Source: Knoellia sp. S7-12
GTDB lineage: Bacteria > Actinomycetota > Actinomycetes > Actinomycetales > Dermatophilaceae
NCBI RefSeq assembly: GCF_040518285.1
Contig: NZ_CP155449.1
Location: 3,968,001-4,032,000, forward strand
Length of the DNA stretch: 64,000 nucleotides
Reading direction: 5' to 3'
Numbering within the stretch: the stretch's first letter is position 1; the number at the start of each line of letters is the position of its first letter. Below the pieces are notes generated by a model, which saw only the letters and a program-made list of their open reading frames with translations, made no database searches and had not been told where the DNA came from. Of this stretch, positions 43,618 to 52,334 are shown one piece after another. A program made the translations under genes and the position numbers.

Positions 43618-44664
43618 TCAGGTCGAGGGACCCAGGCGCGGCGGCAGATTGTGCGGTGTGACGACCTGCACCGGCGCCGCGAACGAAGTCGGGGCACCTG
43701 GCAGCAGGTTGTGTGCACGCAACAGCTGACGCGAGGCCCGACCGAGGTCGGCCCGGAGATCGTGATGGAGCACGGCGTGCAGCGTGCCGTCCCTCAGCAG
43801 TCCCACGTTGTCGGCGTCGAGGTCGTGTCCGAGGTGCAGCCGTGGCAACACCCCTGCCGCCGCGAGCTCGGCTGCGATGGCACGGTTGCCGCCACCGGCG
43901 GAGTAGACCGCAGCAATGTCGCGCCGGCCGGCGAGCAGCTCCCTGACGAGTCCGGACATGCCGAGGTCCAGCCCGTCCGCGTCGGCGAGGACGACGACGT
44001 CACGGTCAGGATCGGTGCGGGCCAGCGCCTCGCAAAACCCGTCCAGTCGCTCCCGCTCGCCATAGAACGCAGAGCGACTGAGCGTGACGAGGCACGCCCC
44101 GGGCTCGGCACCGAGCCATTGCCGCACGAGATACGCGGCCGTCGCCCCCGCGCCCGCGTTGTCGGGTCCGAGGTAGGCGACGCGTGCGCTTTCGCGCACG
44201 TCCGTGACAAAGGTGACGACGGGTATGCCGCGTGCCGCCAGTCGGTCGACCGCCGCACCGATCGCGGGGTCGTCGGGTGCCTTGAGGAGGACTCCGTCGC
44301 TGACCTGCCCTCGCGTGCCGATCCGGTCGAGCACACGGAGGAGGTCCTCGACGGAGCCGCTCTCACGCAGGTGGAACCGAGCTCGCACCGTCGCCGGATG
44401 CAGCCCTGGGAGCTCCGCCTCGAGCGCTTCGCTGACGGCCTCGGAGAACCGTTTGGGTGCCTGCATCACGAGGTCGAGCACGAGGCTGCGGACTCCGAGC
44501 CGGACCTGCGTCAGCTGCCGGTCGAGCTCGAGGACGGCCCGCTCGACTGCTCGCACGGCTCGGGCACTGGCACCCGGTCGGCCGTGCACGACGCGGTCGA
44601 CGGTGGCCACGCTGACGCCTGCCTGGGAGGCGATGTCCTCGTGGCGATGGGGACCGTGCGGCAT
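43618..44664 (-). CDS. LacI-family transcriptional regulator (divergent type)
   Basis: A 348-residue regulator. The N-terminal helix-turn-helix is HEDIASQAGVSVATVDRVVHGRPGAS, the VATVxRVxxGRxGxS pattern of LacI proteins, though the hinge differs from the classical one and resembles the 'substrate-binding domain-containing' CytR-like group. The periplasmic-binding-like domain includes GIPVVTFVTDV and YLGPDNAGAGATAAYLV. It is next to the oxygenase gene at 44794, which it may control. I chose the ATG at 44664 because the HTH starts there. Confidence 0.88.
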   Translation of the reverse strand: MPHGPHRHEDIASQAGVSVATVDRVVHGRPGASARAVRAVERAVLELDRQLTQVRLGVRSLVLDLVMQAPKRFSEAVSEALEAELPGLHPATVRARFHLRESGSVEDLLRVLDRIGTRGQVSDGVLLKAPDDPAIGAAVDRLAARGIPVVTFVTDVRESARVAYLGPDNAGAGATAAYLVRQWLGAEPGACLVTLSRSAFYGERERLDGFCEALARTDPDRDVVVLADADGLDLGMSGLVRELLAGRRDIAAVYSAGGGNRAIAAELAAAGVLPRLHLGHDLDADNVGLLRDGTLHAVLHHDLRADLGRASRQLLRAHNLLPGAPTSFAAPVQVVTPHNLPPRLGPST

Positions 44665-44793
44665 ACGCCCCACAGTAGGTTCGGGAAGCGCACGGTGAGG
44701 GATTTCTGAGGGGTTAGGGCACTGGCGGCACGTCCGAAGGACGAGCACGCTGGAAGTCGACGGAGCACCACCACCACGAACGGACGACACGCC

Positions 44794-45969
44794 ATGGCCG
44801 CCACGAACACCCAGCCACGCCACTGGCTACGCCCGGAGGACTGCCACCTCGAAGACCTGCTCGGGATCCTCGCCGAGGGCACGCACCTCGCCGACTACCC
44901 CCACGCCGACCGGGACGAACAGGGCGTCGTCGCCTTCACGGCAGAGCGGCTGCGTGCCGCGGTCGCCGCCGGGGAGGGGGCGGAGGTCAGCGAGGAGCTG
45001 TGCCGCGCCTGGACGGTGGGCCCGGGAATCGTCGTCATCACCGGGGCATTCGAAGCGGCCGCACTCGACCCGGTGACCACGGCCTTCCAGCAGATCGTGG
45101 CCGACGAGAAGGCTGCCGGGGGCGCCCGCGGGGACCACTTCGGCAAGCCCGGCGCGAACGACCGCATCTGGAACGCCCTTGAGAAGCTGGCTGTCGCCGC
45201 ACCTGAGGCCTTCGTCGACTACTACGCCAATGACATGGTCGCCCTCGGGGCCGGAGCGTGGCTCGGGCCCGGCTACCAGGTGACCGCGCAGCCCAACATC
45301 GTCCTCCCGGGCGGCGTGGGCCAGACAGTGCACCGCGACTACCACCTCGGCTTCATGAACGCGGAACAGGCGGCGCGCTACCCGGCGCACGTGCACGCCT
45401 TCTCACCGGAGCTCACGCTGCAGGGCGCCGTCGCCCACCTCGACATGCCGGTGGAGTCCGGGCCGACGCTCTACCTCCCGCACTCGCAGAAGTACGCACT
45501 CGGCTATCTCGCCTACTGGCTGCCGGAGTTCCAGGACTACTTCGTCGCCAACCACGTGCAGCTGCCGCTCACCAAGGGCGACCTGGTGTGGTTCAACCCG
45601 GCGCTCTTCCATGCAGCCGGGTCCAACGTCAGCACCGACATCCAGCGCATGGCCAACCTCCTCCAGGTGTCGTCGGCCTTCGGCCGCGCGATGGACAGCG
45701 TCGACCGGGCCCGCGTCGTCGAGGCGATCTATCCGATCCTGCGCCAGCGCGTGACCGACGGTTGGGACGGGGACGCGGTGGAGAACGTCATCGCGGCGAG
45801 CGCCGAGGGCTACTCGTTCCCGGTCAACCTCGACCGCGCCCAGCCGGTCGACGGCATGGCGCCGCCGACCCAGGCCGACCTCGTGCGCGCCGCCCTCGCC
45901 GAGGGCGCATCGGAGGAGGAGCTCACGACGCGGTTGCGCGCCCACGTGGAGACGACGCTGAGCCACTGA
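44794..45969 (+). CDS. Phytanoyl-CoA dioxygenase-like Fe(II)/2-oxoglutarate oxygenase
   Basis: A 391-residue PhyH-family oxygenase. The iron ligands are visible as the HxD pair H180-R-D182 (TVHRDYHLGF) and the distal His273 in ALFHAAGSNVS. The 2-oxoglutarate-binding Arg is probably in TDIQRMANL. Such enzymes hydroxylate or oxidatively demethylate small molecules. The setting, between a LacI regulator and several sugar/cyclitol dehydrogenases, suggests it prepares an unusual polyol (for example an O-methyl-inositol) for the inositol pathway; that is a hypothesis. Confidence 0.85.
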   Translation: MAATNTQPRHWLRPEDCHLEDLLGILAEGTHLADYPHADRDEQGVVAFTAERLRAAVAAGEGAEVSEELCRAWTVGPGIVVITGAFEAAALDPVTTAFQQIVADEKAAGGARGDHFGKPGANDRIWNALEKLAVAAPEAFVDYYANDMVALGAGAWLGPGYQVTAQPNIVLPGGVGQTVHRDYHLGFMNAEQAARYPAHVHAFSPELTLQGAVAHLDMPVESGPTLYLPHSQKYALGYLAYWLPEFQDYFVANHVQLPLTKGDLVWFNPALFHAAGSNVSTDIQRMANLLQVSSAFGRAMDSVDRARVVEAIYPILRQRVTDGWDGDAVENVIAASAEGYSFPVNLDRAQPVDGMAPPTQADLVRAALAEGASEEELTTRLRAHVETTLSH

Positions 45970-46047
45970 TGCCGACAGAGGTGCACCGTCTCAGCAGTGT
46001 GCTTGGATCGCTCGCACCCCTTCCGAAGTGGCCCCTTCATGCGCTAA

Positions 46048-46057
46048 TGTCCTGACA
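46048..46057. promoter_or_regulatory. Palindrome TGTCCTGACA upstream of the SDR gene
   Basis: Site 1 of five related sites in the sugar region (consensus TGTCYTRACA, often AATGTC..GACAAA). It lies 45 bases before the SDR start and overlaps a possible -10 element GCTAAT at 46043-46048. Confidence 0.65.
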
Positions 46058-46102
46058 AAACCGTCTGGTGGCGACGCCGCCCCGAACCATGCAGGAGCGC
46101 TC

Positions 46103-46891
46103 GTGGCCTTCACTGATCTGCTCGCCGACAAGATCGTCCTCGTGGTCGGGGGCACCGTCGGCCTCGGGGCCGGCATCGCCCGAGCCACCGCACGTGAGAA
46201 GGCCGAGGCGGTTGTCGTCACCGGGCGCCGCAAGGACCGTGGTGACCAGATCGTCGAGGAGCTGACCGCGCTCGGGGGGCAGGCGGCATACGTTCACGGA
46301 GACGTGAGCGACCCTGCGAGCGCCACGGGCGTGGTGCGCGAGACGATCGAGCGGTTCGGTCGGATCGACTGCCTCGTCAATGCCGCCGGACTCACCACGC
46401 GCGGAACGCTGCTCGACACGACACCCGAACTGTTCGACGAGCACGTCGCCGTCAACCTGCGCGGTCCGTTCTTCACGATGCAGGCTGCGGTCGCCGACAT
46501 GGTGGAGCGCAAGGCACCTGGCACCGTCGTCAACATCATCAGCACGTCGGAGCTGGGTGGCCAGCCGTTCCTCGCGCCGTATGTCGCGACCAAGGGAGGC
46601 CTCGCCGCCCTGACCCGCAACGTCGCCCACGCCCACCGGTGGGACCGGGTCCGGGTCAACGGGCTCGACATCGGCTGGTCGCAGACCGAGGGCGAGGACG
46701 CCATCCAGCGCGAGTTCCACGGTGCCGGCGACGACTGGGTCGAGAAGGCCAACGCGACGCTGCCGATGGGCAAGCTCGGCCAGGTCGACGAGATCGCCGA
46801 CATGGTCGTGTTCCTCCTGTCCGACCGCAGCGGGGTCGTCACCGGATCCGTCATCGACTGGGACCAGATCGTCCAAGGCGCCCACGGCTGA
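46103..46891 (+). CDS. Short-chain dehydrogenase, sugar/polyol type
   Basis: A 262-residue classical SDR. The cofactor motif is VVGGTVGLGAGIARA, then CLVNAAG, the catalytic Ser in ISTSELGG and YVATKGG (YxxxK). The C-terminal EIADMVVFLLSDRSGVVTG is typical of tetrameric polyol dehydrogenases. The GTG at 46103 follows GCAGGAG; the frame upstream includes the operator. It leads a unit with the dehydrogenase at 46919 and the universal-stress-like gene. Confidence 0.88.
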   Translation: MAFTDLLADKIVLVVGGTVGLGAGIARATAREKAEAVVVTGRRKDRGDQIVEELTALGGQAAYVHGDVSDPASATGVVRETIERFGRIDCLVNAAGLTTRGTLLDTTPELFDEHVAVNLRGPFFTMQAAVADMVERKAPGTVVNIISTSELGGQPFLAPYVATKGGLAALTRNVAHAHRWDRVRVNGLDIGWSQTEGEDAIQREFHGAGDDWVEKANATLPMGKLGQVDEIADMVVFLLSDRSGVVTGSVIDWDQIVQGAHG

Positions 46892-46918
46892 CGCCGGGGC
46901 CAGACACAGAGAGACATC

Positions 46919-47932
46919 ATGCGCATCGGACTCATCGGCCTCGGCCGCATCGGCGCCTTCCACGCCGACACCCTCGCTGCCCTCGACCGCGTCGAGGAGC
47001 TCGTCGTCACCGACCCCGTCACCGCCGTCGTCGACGGCGTGACGAGTCGCGTGGCCAAGGCTCGCGCCGTCGCCTCACCTGCGGACCTCTTCGGGGCCGA
47101 CATCGACGGGGTCGTCATCGCCGCGGCGACCAACGCCCACGCCGAACTGTTGCTGGCTGCGACCGAGCGAGGCATCCCGACGTTCTGCGAGAAGCCGATT
47201 GCGGGGACCGCCGACGAGGCCGTGCTGGTGCGCGACAAGCTCAAGGGCTCGACGGTGCCGGTGCAGATCGGCTACCCGCGTCGCTTCGACCCGGCGTTCG
47301 TCGCCGCCCGGGACGCCGTGCGCGACGGCACCCTCGGCCGGGTGCACACGGTGCGCTCGACCACGTTGGACCCGGCACCGCCACCTGCCGCGTATCTTGC
47401 GGTGTCCGGTGGGATCTTCCGAGACTGCGCGATCCACGACTTCGACGCCGTCCGCTGGGTCACCGGACAGGAGGTCGTCTCAGTCCATGCGGTCGGCTCG
47501 GTCGATCCCGATGCTGCACACGAGATGTATGCCGCCCACGGCGACTTCTCGACCGCGTCCACCCTGTTGACATTGGCCGACGGAACGATCGGGGTCGTGT
47601 CCAACACGAGGACCAATGCTCGCGGCTATGACGTGCGACTCGAGGTCCACGGGGTGCTCGACTCCGTGGCCGCGGGCTACGACGAAGGGCTACCGGTGCG
47701 GGCGACCCAGCCGGGCATCACGTGGCCGGCGGGACCGCCCCACACGTTCTTCATGGACCGGTTGGCGGAGGCTTTCCGGCGTGAGCTCTCGACGTTCTGC
47801 GAGGTCGCGGCGGGTGAGCTGCCGTCACCGTGCACCGTCGAGGACGCGATGGGGACGACGTGGGCGGCCGAGGCCGCGAGCCTGTCAGCCCGCGAAGGGC
47901 GCCCCGTCCGGATTGATGAGGTCGCCCGCTGA
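46919..47932 (+). CDS. Inositol 2-dehydrogenase-like Gfo/Idh/MocA oxidoreductase
   Basis: A 337-residue dehydrogenase very similar in layout to the IolG at 53935-54954. IGLIGLGRIGAFHADTLA is the Rossmann motif, TFCEKPIA carries the catalytic Lys, and GGIFRDCAIHDFDAVRWV contains the active-site Asp/His. It probably oxidises myo-inositol or a stereoisomer such as scyllo- or chiro-inositol with NAD+. It lies 27 bases after the SDR gene. Confidence 0.9.
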   Translation: MRIGLIGLGRIGAFHADTLAALDRVEELVVTDPVTAVVDGVTSRVAKARAVASPADLFGADIDGVVIAAATNAHAELLLAATERGIPTFCEKPIAGTADEAVLVRDKLKGSTVPVQIGYPRRFDPAFVAARDAVRDGTLGRVHTVRSTTLDPAPPPAAYLAVSGGIFRDCAIHDFDAVRWVTGQEVVSVHAVGSVDPDAAHEMYAAHGDFSTASTLLTLADGTIGVVSNTRTNARGYDVRLEVHGVLDSVAAGYDEGLPVRATQPGITWPAGPPHTFFMDRLAEAFRRELSTFCEVAAGELPSPCTVEDAMGTTWAAEAASLSAREGRPVRIDEVAR

Positions 47933-47990
47933 CACTTCCCAACAACCCCCGAGGCACCCGACCCCGGGACCTTCCCCACCGAAAGGACCG

Positions 47991-48389
47991 ATGACCATGA
48001 CCGTAGCCGTGGCCCACCACGCCTCTGAGCTCAGCGAGCGGGTGCTCGCCGAAGCCGTCCGCGAGGCCGAACGACGCCATACGGAACTCGTCCTTGTCAA
48101 CGTCACCGACTCGCTCGACCTCGACAAGCGCGATGCCCTTGAGGCCGGGATCGGCGACGTCGTCAGCAAGGCCAGCCGGGCCACTGACGTCGCTTGGCGG
48201 ATCGAACTCGTCGCCGGCTCCACCGACATCGCGGAGGCGATCCTCGACGCCGTCGAGCGGCTCGGTGCCGAAGTCCTCATCATCGGGTCGCGGCGGCGCT
48301 CACCCATGGCCAAGGCCTTCCTCGGCAGCGTCACCCAGCAACTCATCCTTGAGGCGACCGTGCCTGTCCTCGTCGTCAAGAACTACTGA
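47991..48389 (+). CDS. Universal stress protein family protein (132 aa)
   Basis: A single UspA domain. Seen: TVAVAHHASELSERVLAEAV, then the nucleotide-binding signature IIGSRRRSPMAKAFLGSVTQ near the C-terminus (G-x2-G-x9-G(S/T)-like). Such proteins bind ATP or AMP and respond to stress; small ones also occur within carbohydrate operons. The ATG at 47991 has GAAAGGA; an ATG at 47997 is also possible. It overlaps the convergent lacI-type gene by 14 bases. Confidence 0.85.
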   Translation: MTMTVAVAHHASELSERVLAEAVREAERRHTELVLVNVTDSLDLDKRDALEAGIGDVVSKASRATDVAWRIELVAGSTDIAEAILDAVERLGAEVLIIGSRRRSPMAKAFLGSVTQQLILEATVPVLVVKNY

Positions 48390-49386
48390 CCGGCGCCGTC
48401 GACGACCTCACCACGAGGCGCGGTGAGACGACGACGTCGCCGCCCTTCCGCCCGGCCATAGAGCCGGCCTCAACGAGGTCGGAGAGCAGCGAGATCGTTG
48501 CGGCGGCGAGCCCAACCGGGTCCTGGCTGACACTCGTGAGGTCGATGGTCCCCAAGGCAGCCGGAGGGCTGTCGTCGTAGCCGACGACAGAAATCTCGCC
48601 CGGCACCCCCACACCACGGCGCAGGAGCCGGTCGCGCAGGCCGACCGCGCACCGGTCGTTGAAACAGACCAAGGCAGTGGGTCGCGTGCCAGCTGAGCGG
48701 GCCAGCACCCTTTCGGCCGCACCCGACCCCGCAGCCTCGGTCGAGCCACCGGCGAGCACGTCGATATGGCTTCGCAAGTGGTGGGCGGCCATCGCCTCGC
48801 GGTAACCACGACGGCGCGCGGTGGAAATGCTTCCACGCGGACCGTCGACGAAGGCGATGCGCTCGTGACCGAGGTCGACGAGGTGGTCTACGGCCAGCCG
48901 CAGCCCTTGGTCGTCCGGAGCCCGCGCACCCGCAACCGAGGGCGTCCCTGCGCGTCCCACCACCACTGTCGGGCATCGTGCGGCAACCGCGGCGAGTCGC
49001 GTCTGTGAGAAGCCGGACCCGAGCAGCACGAGCCCCTCGCAGCGGTGGTCCAGCAGGGTCTCGATCACGTGGCCCTCGTCGTGGCGAGGCGTCACTGCCC
49101 CCAGGACGAGGTCGAAACCGCGGTCTGCCGCCGCCTCGTCGAGCGCCCCCACGAGCTGTCCGTGGAAGGGGCTCGTCACGTCGAGGAGCACCCCGAGCTG
49201 CTGCGTGCGGTGGCGGGCCAGCAGGCTGGCGCTACGGTCCGGGCGGTAGCTGACAGCGTTCGCAGCCTCTCGGACCCGCTCGCGAGTGGCCTGGCTCGGG
49301 CCCGGACGGTCACGGAGGACGAGGGAGGCCGTGGCGGTCGACACGCCTGCACGGGCGGCGACGTCCTCAAGGCGAGCGCGGGGCAT
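48376..49386 (-). CDS. LacI-family transcriptional regulator
   Basis: A 336-residue classical LacI repressor. The HTH is LEDVAARAGVSTATASLVLRDRPGPSQATRERV; the hinge helix SYRPDRSASLLA follows and the ligand domain includes LVCFNDRCAVGLRDRLL and SVVGYDDSPPAALG. A perfect palindrome TAAAGCGCTTTA (49452-49463), the usual LacI operator type with a central CG, lies in the divergent promoter region of the gene at 49495, its most likely target. Confidence 0.92.
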   Translation of the reverse strand: MPRARLEDVAARAGVSTATASLVLRDRPGPSQATRERVREAANAVSYRPDRSASLLARHRTQQLGVLLDVTSPFHGQLVGALDEAAADRGFDLVLGAVTPRHDEGHVIETLLDHRCEGLVLLGSGFSQTRLAAVAARCPTVVVGRAGTPSVAGARAPDDQGLRLAVDHLVDLGHERIAFVDGPRGSISTARRRGYREAMAAHHLRSHIDVLAGGSTEAAGSGAAERVLARSAGTRPTALVCFNDRCAVGLRDRLLRRGVGVPGEISVVGYDDSPPAALGTIDLTSVSQDPVGLAAATISLLSDLVEAGSMAGRKGGDVVVSPRLVVRSSTAPVSSS

Positions 49387-49402
49387 ACATCATTCCTCAG
49401 TT

Positions 49403-49463
49403 TGTCCTGACAAAGCCTTGACACCAGATACGGCCGTCCGGCATCGTTCTTTAAAGCGCTTTA
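49403..49463. promoter_or_regulatory. Divergent promoter region with two operator types
   Basis: Three elements occur in order: TTTGTC-CT-GACAAA (49401-49414; core TGTCCTGACA at 49403-49412, site 2 of the five), then TTGACA (49418-49423), a consensus -35 element on the plus strand, then TAAAGCGCTTTA (49452-49463), a LacI-type palindrome downstream of the expected -10 position. The gene at 49495 could thus answer to two regulators. Confidence 0.7.
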
Positions 49464-49494
49464 TATCACGTCCCAGTGTTGTGACAGGAGATTC

Positions 49495-50709
49495 ATGATG
49501 ACCGCACCGATCGGTGTCGCCGTGATTGGAGCCGGCATGGCCGGACGAGCACACTGCGCCGGATACCGCACCGCGCCAACGCTCTTCGATCCCCCGCTGC
49601 CGCCGATCCACTACGCCGCGGTCATTGACGCCAACCCGAGCGTTGCTGCTGATGCAGCGACGCGTTACGGCTACGAGCGGTCCGGCTCGGACTGGCGCAC
49701 CCTGCTCGACGCCCCGGACGTCCAGGTCGTCAGCGTCGTCGTGGCCAACACCCTGCATCGCGAGATCGTCGAGGCCCTCCTCGACGCCGGCAGGCACGTC
49801 CTGTGCGAGAAGCCGCTCGCCGACACGCTCACCAACGCCAGGGCTATGTCCGATGCCGCGGCCGCCCACCCCGAGCTTGTGACCGGGACCGCCTTCGTCT
49901 ATCGCCGCCAGCCCGCCGTCGCCGCCCTCCGCGAGCTCGTCCGCGACGAGTTCGGCGAGGTCTCCCACTTCAACGGGAGCTACTGGTGCGACTACGCCCT
50001 GAGCCCGGCGACGCCCATGGCCTGGCGCTACAAGGGCGCCCCCGGCACCGGCGCGCTCGCCGATATCGGCAGCCACCTCATCGATCTTGCGGAGTTCGTC
50101 TGCGGACCCATGACCGCCGTCGGTGGCGCGGCGTTCACGACGAAGATCACCAAGCGTTTTGTCCCCCTCGGGACGACCTACGGACACGCCGCTGCCGAGC
50201 TCTCGGATGTCGCGGAACCAGTGGAGAACGACGACGTCGCCACTTTCACGGCGCACTTCGCGTCGGGTGCGGTCGGCACGTTCTCCGTCTCCCGGGTTGC
50301 CCCGGGGCACGCGAACTCGCTCGCCTTCGACGTCATGGCCCAGCACGGCGGCGCCAAGTGGAACATGGATCGGCCCGCCGAGTTCTCCGTGGCACGGAAG
50401 TCGCGCGGCGACGGGTTCGACGGCTACAACCAGGTCCTCGTCGGCCCGGCCCATCCCTACCTCAAGGGCGGTGTGCCGATGGACTTCCCCGGCGTCTCCT
50501 ACGGCGTGGGTGACCTCTTCGGGTTCCAGGCACGCGCCTTCCTCGAGCAGGTCGCCGGCATCGAGGGTGGGCTGCCGCCCGTCGCGACCTTCGCCGACGG
50601 GGTGCGCGACTTGACAATCATCGACGCCGTCACCCGATCGGCCGGCGCCGGAGGTGCAGTCGTCGAGCTCGCTGCCCAGCCCGACGCGGCCATCCCGATC
50701 ACCAACTGA
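49495..50709 (+). CDS. Gfo/Idh/MocA family oxidoreductase
   Basis: A 404-residue dehydrogenase. GVAVIGAGMAGRAHCAGY binds NAD(P), HVLCEKPLADTL has the catalytic Lys, and TGALADIGSHLIDLAEFV is the C-terminal active-site helix (D..GSHxxD). The longer C-terminal domain (ending near residue 404) fits the branch that oxidises sugars such as myo-inositol derivatives or glucosides. AGGAG precedes the ATG. It is followed by a probable isomerase gene after a hairpin. Confidence 0.9.
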   Translation: MMTAPIGVAVIGAGMAGRAHCAGYRTAPTLFDPPLPPIHYAAVIDANPSVAADAATRYGYERSGSDWRTLLDAPDVQVVSVVVANTLHREIVEALLDAGRHVLCEKPLADTLTNARAMSDAAAAHPELVTGTAFVYRRQPAVAALRELVRDEFGEVSHFNGSYWCDYALSPATPMAWRYKGAPGTGALADIGSHLIDLAEFVCGPMTAVGGAAFTTKITKRFVPLGTTYGHAAAELSDVAEPVENDDVATFTAHFASGAVGTFSVSRVAPGHANSLAFDVMAQHGGAKWNMDRPAEFSVARKSRGDGFDGYNQVLVGPAHPYLKGGVPMDFPGVSYGVGDLFGFQARAFLEQVAGIEGGLPPVATFADGVRDLTIIDAVTRSAGAGGAVVELAAQPDAAIPITN

Positions 50710-50710
50710 T

Positions 50711-50743
50711 GCGTATGCCGTGTGGTGACCACACGGGATACGC
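50711..50743. promoter_or_regulatory. Intercistronic hairpin with dispersed octamer
   Basis: Arms 50711-50725 and 50729-50743 pair with one G-G mismatch and a TGA loop. The left arm contains GTATGCCG; the right arm contains the same octamer with one change. It separates the dehydrogenase and isomerase genes and may act as a weak terminator or mRNA-stability element. Confidence 0.6.
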
Positions 50744-50779
50744 CACCCCTGTCCTTCCCCTCACCTCCAAGGAGTCCCC

Positions 50780-51766
50780 ATGTACCTCGGTGTCTACAAC
50801 GCGTGCCTCGCCGACAAGTCGCTCGCTGAAGCGCTCGACATCATCTCCGGCCTCGGCCTTAACAGCGTCGAGATCAACTCCGGTGGCTTCCTGCCGCCGA
50901 TCCACCTGCCGGTCGACGAGCTACGGGCGAGCGAGGACGCCCGTGAGGAGTACCTCGGCGAATTCAGTTCTCGTGGGCTGACGCTCACCGCCCTTAACTG
51001 CAACGGCAACCCGCTCTTCCCGCGCGAGGGATTCCCCCACTCGCAAGACCTCATCGACTCAATCGAGCTCGCCGCGCTCCTTGGGGTGCCTCGTGTCGTG
51101 ACGATGTCCGGCATGCCGGCAGGCAGTGCCGGCGGCACCAACCCGGTCTGGAACCCGCTGCCCTGGTGGAGCCCGCTGCTCGACGTCCGGGACCACCAGT
51201 GGGAGGTTGCCATCCCGTACTGGAAGGACCTCCAGGCGCGTGCAGCGGACGCCGACGTCAAGGTCGCGATCGAGATGCACCCGGGCAACATCGTGTTCAA
51301 CCCCTCCACGATGCACCGCCTCGCCGAACAGATCGGCGCGACCCACGTCGGTGCCGAGATGGACCCGAGCCACCTGTTCTGGCAGGGCATCGACCCCGTC
51401 CTCGCCCTCAAGGACCTCGGCTCGCTCGTCTACTGCTCGGCCGCCAAGGACACCCGCATCAACGAGGCTGCCAAGGTGAACGGTGTGCTCGACGACCGCT
51501 TCACCCGGATCGCCGAGGGCGAGCCTGGCCACCTCTCGATGGGTGGTGGCACCACGCTCTCGGGGTGGCCGAGCAACCCCTCGTGGGACTTCGTCGCGGT
51601 CGGCAAGGGTCACGACGTGGCCTTCTGGACCGAGTTCCTGCGCGCCCTCGCGCAGATCGACCCGGACCTCCCGTGCAACATCGAGCACGAGGACCAGGAG
51701 CTCGACCAACTCGAGGGCCTGAACTTCGCAGCTGAGAGCCTGCTCGCGGCCGAGAGGGCTTTGTGA
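50780..51766 (+). CDS. Xylose-isomerase-like TIM-barrel (sugar phosphate isomerase/epimerase)
   Basis: A 328-residue AP-endonuclease-2/xylose-isomerase-like TIM barrel. YLGVYNACLADKSLAEALD, GLNSVEINSGGF, VKVAIEMHPGNIVFNP (metal-binding Glu/His) and HVGAEMDPSHLFWQGID are typical of the IolE/IolI-related group that dehydrates or isomerises keto-inositols. It follows AAGGAG. It could supply the inosose isomerase or dehydratase activity for this region, but its motifs do not identify which. Confidence 0.85.
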   Translation: MYLGVYNACLADKSLAEALDIISGLGLNSVEINSGGFLPPIHLPVDELRASEDAREEYLGEFSSRGLTLTALNCNGNPLFPREGFPHSQDLIDSIELAALLGVPRVVTMSGMPAGSAGGTNPVWNPLPWWSPLLDVRDHQWEVAIPYWKDLQARAADADVKVAIEMHPGNIVFNPSTMHRLAEQIGATHVGAEMDPSHLFWQGIDPVLALKDLGSLVYCSAAKDTRINEAAKVNGVLDDRFTRIAEGEPGHLSMGGGTTLSGWPSNPSWDFVAVGKGHDVAFWTEFLRALAQIDPDLPCNIEHEDQELDQLEGLNFAAESLLAAERAL

Positions 51767-51804
51767 CCTCTGGGGCCGTGGGAACCCTGGGGAGGGCACC
51801 AGCG

Positions 51805-51832
51805 CCCTGACCGCTGGTCGAACGGGTCAGGG
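51805..51832. terminator. Hairpin between convergent transcripts
   Basis: CCCTGACC (51805-51812) pairs with GGTCAGGG (51825-51832), with further GC pairing outside. It lies between the isomerase gene and the convergent end of the iol operon. No T-run is present. Confidence 0.5.
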
Positions 51833-51907
51833 TGCGCGTTCGATCACGTCAAGGTGCATCTTGGCACTCAACGGCTCCACTCAGGCCCTCCTCCGAGCGG
51901 GCAGTTC

Positions 51908-52324
51908 CTAGTCGTGGAGCGCCGGGCCTCCGGACTGAAGGTCCCCTTCCAGGAACTGGGCTCGGCCCAGACCAAATGACCAGTCTTGCGGGCCGTTGGC
52001 GACGACCGAGATGATCAAGTCCGTCGGAGCGAGCCCGCAGCGGCTCTGGAGCCTGCTGGCCAACTCACGGTATGCGGCTCTCTTCTGTTCGTCCGACCGC
52101 CCCTGCTGGAAAATCTGGATCACTGTCACGTCGGCGGAGCGCTCGAAACCCAGCCCAGTGTCTTCGGCGATGATGTGGCCGACGGGGTGCTCGGTGATGA
52201 TCTGGTATCTGTCCCCCGCCGGTGCGGCGAACACGTCGAGCATCACCTCCTGAACGGTGTCGGCCATGAGGCGCAACGCAGCCGGGGTTCGACCTGCTTG
52301 TACGTCAATCCTGACGAGCGGCAC
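51908..52324 (-). CDS. Tautomerase superfamily protein, last gene of the iol operon
   Basis: A 138-residue protein of the Tautomerase_2 type. The catalytic Pro is residue 2 (M-P-L-V-R), exposed after Met removal, and IQIFQQGRSDEQKRAAYREL is the typical helix. It begins at a GTG with GAGGAGG five bases upstream and ten bases after the iolA stop, so it belongs to the inositol operon. 4-oxalocrotonate-type tautomerases interconvert keto and enol forms; keto-enol isomers occur among the diketo intermediates of inositol breakdown, so a role there is plausible but undocumented to my knowledge. Confidence 0.85.
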   Translation of the reverse strand: MPLVRIDVQAGRTPAALRLMADTVQEVMLDVFAAPAGDRYQIITEHPVGHIIAEDTGLGFERSADVTVIQIFQQGRSDEQKRAAYRELASRLQSRCGLAPTDLIISVVANGPQDWSFGLGRAQFLEGDLQSGGPALHD

Positions 52325-52334
52325 GGAGGCCTCC

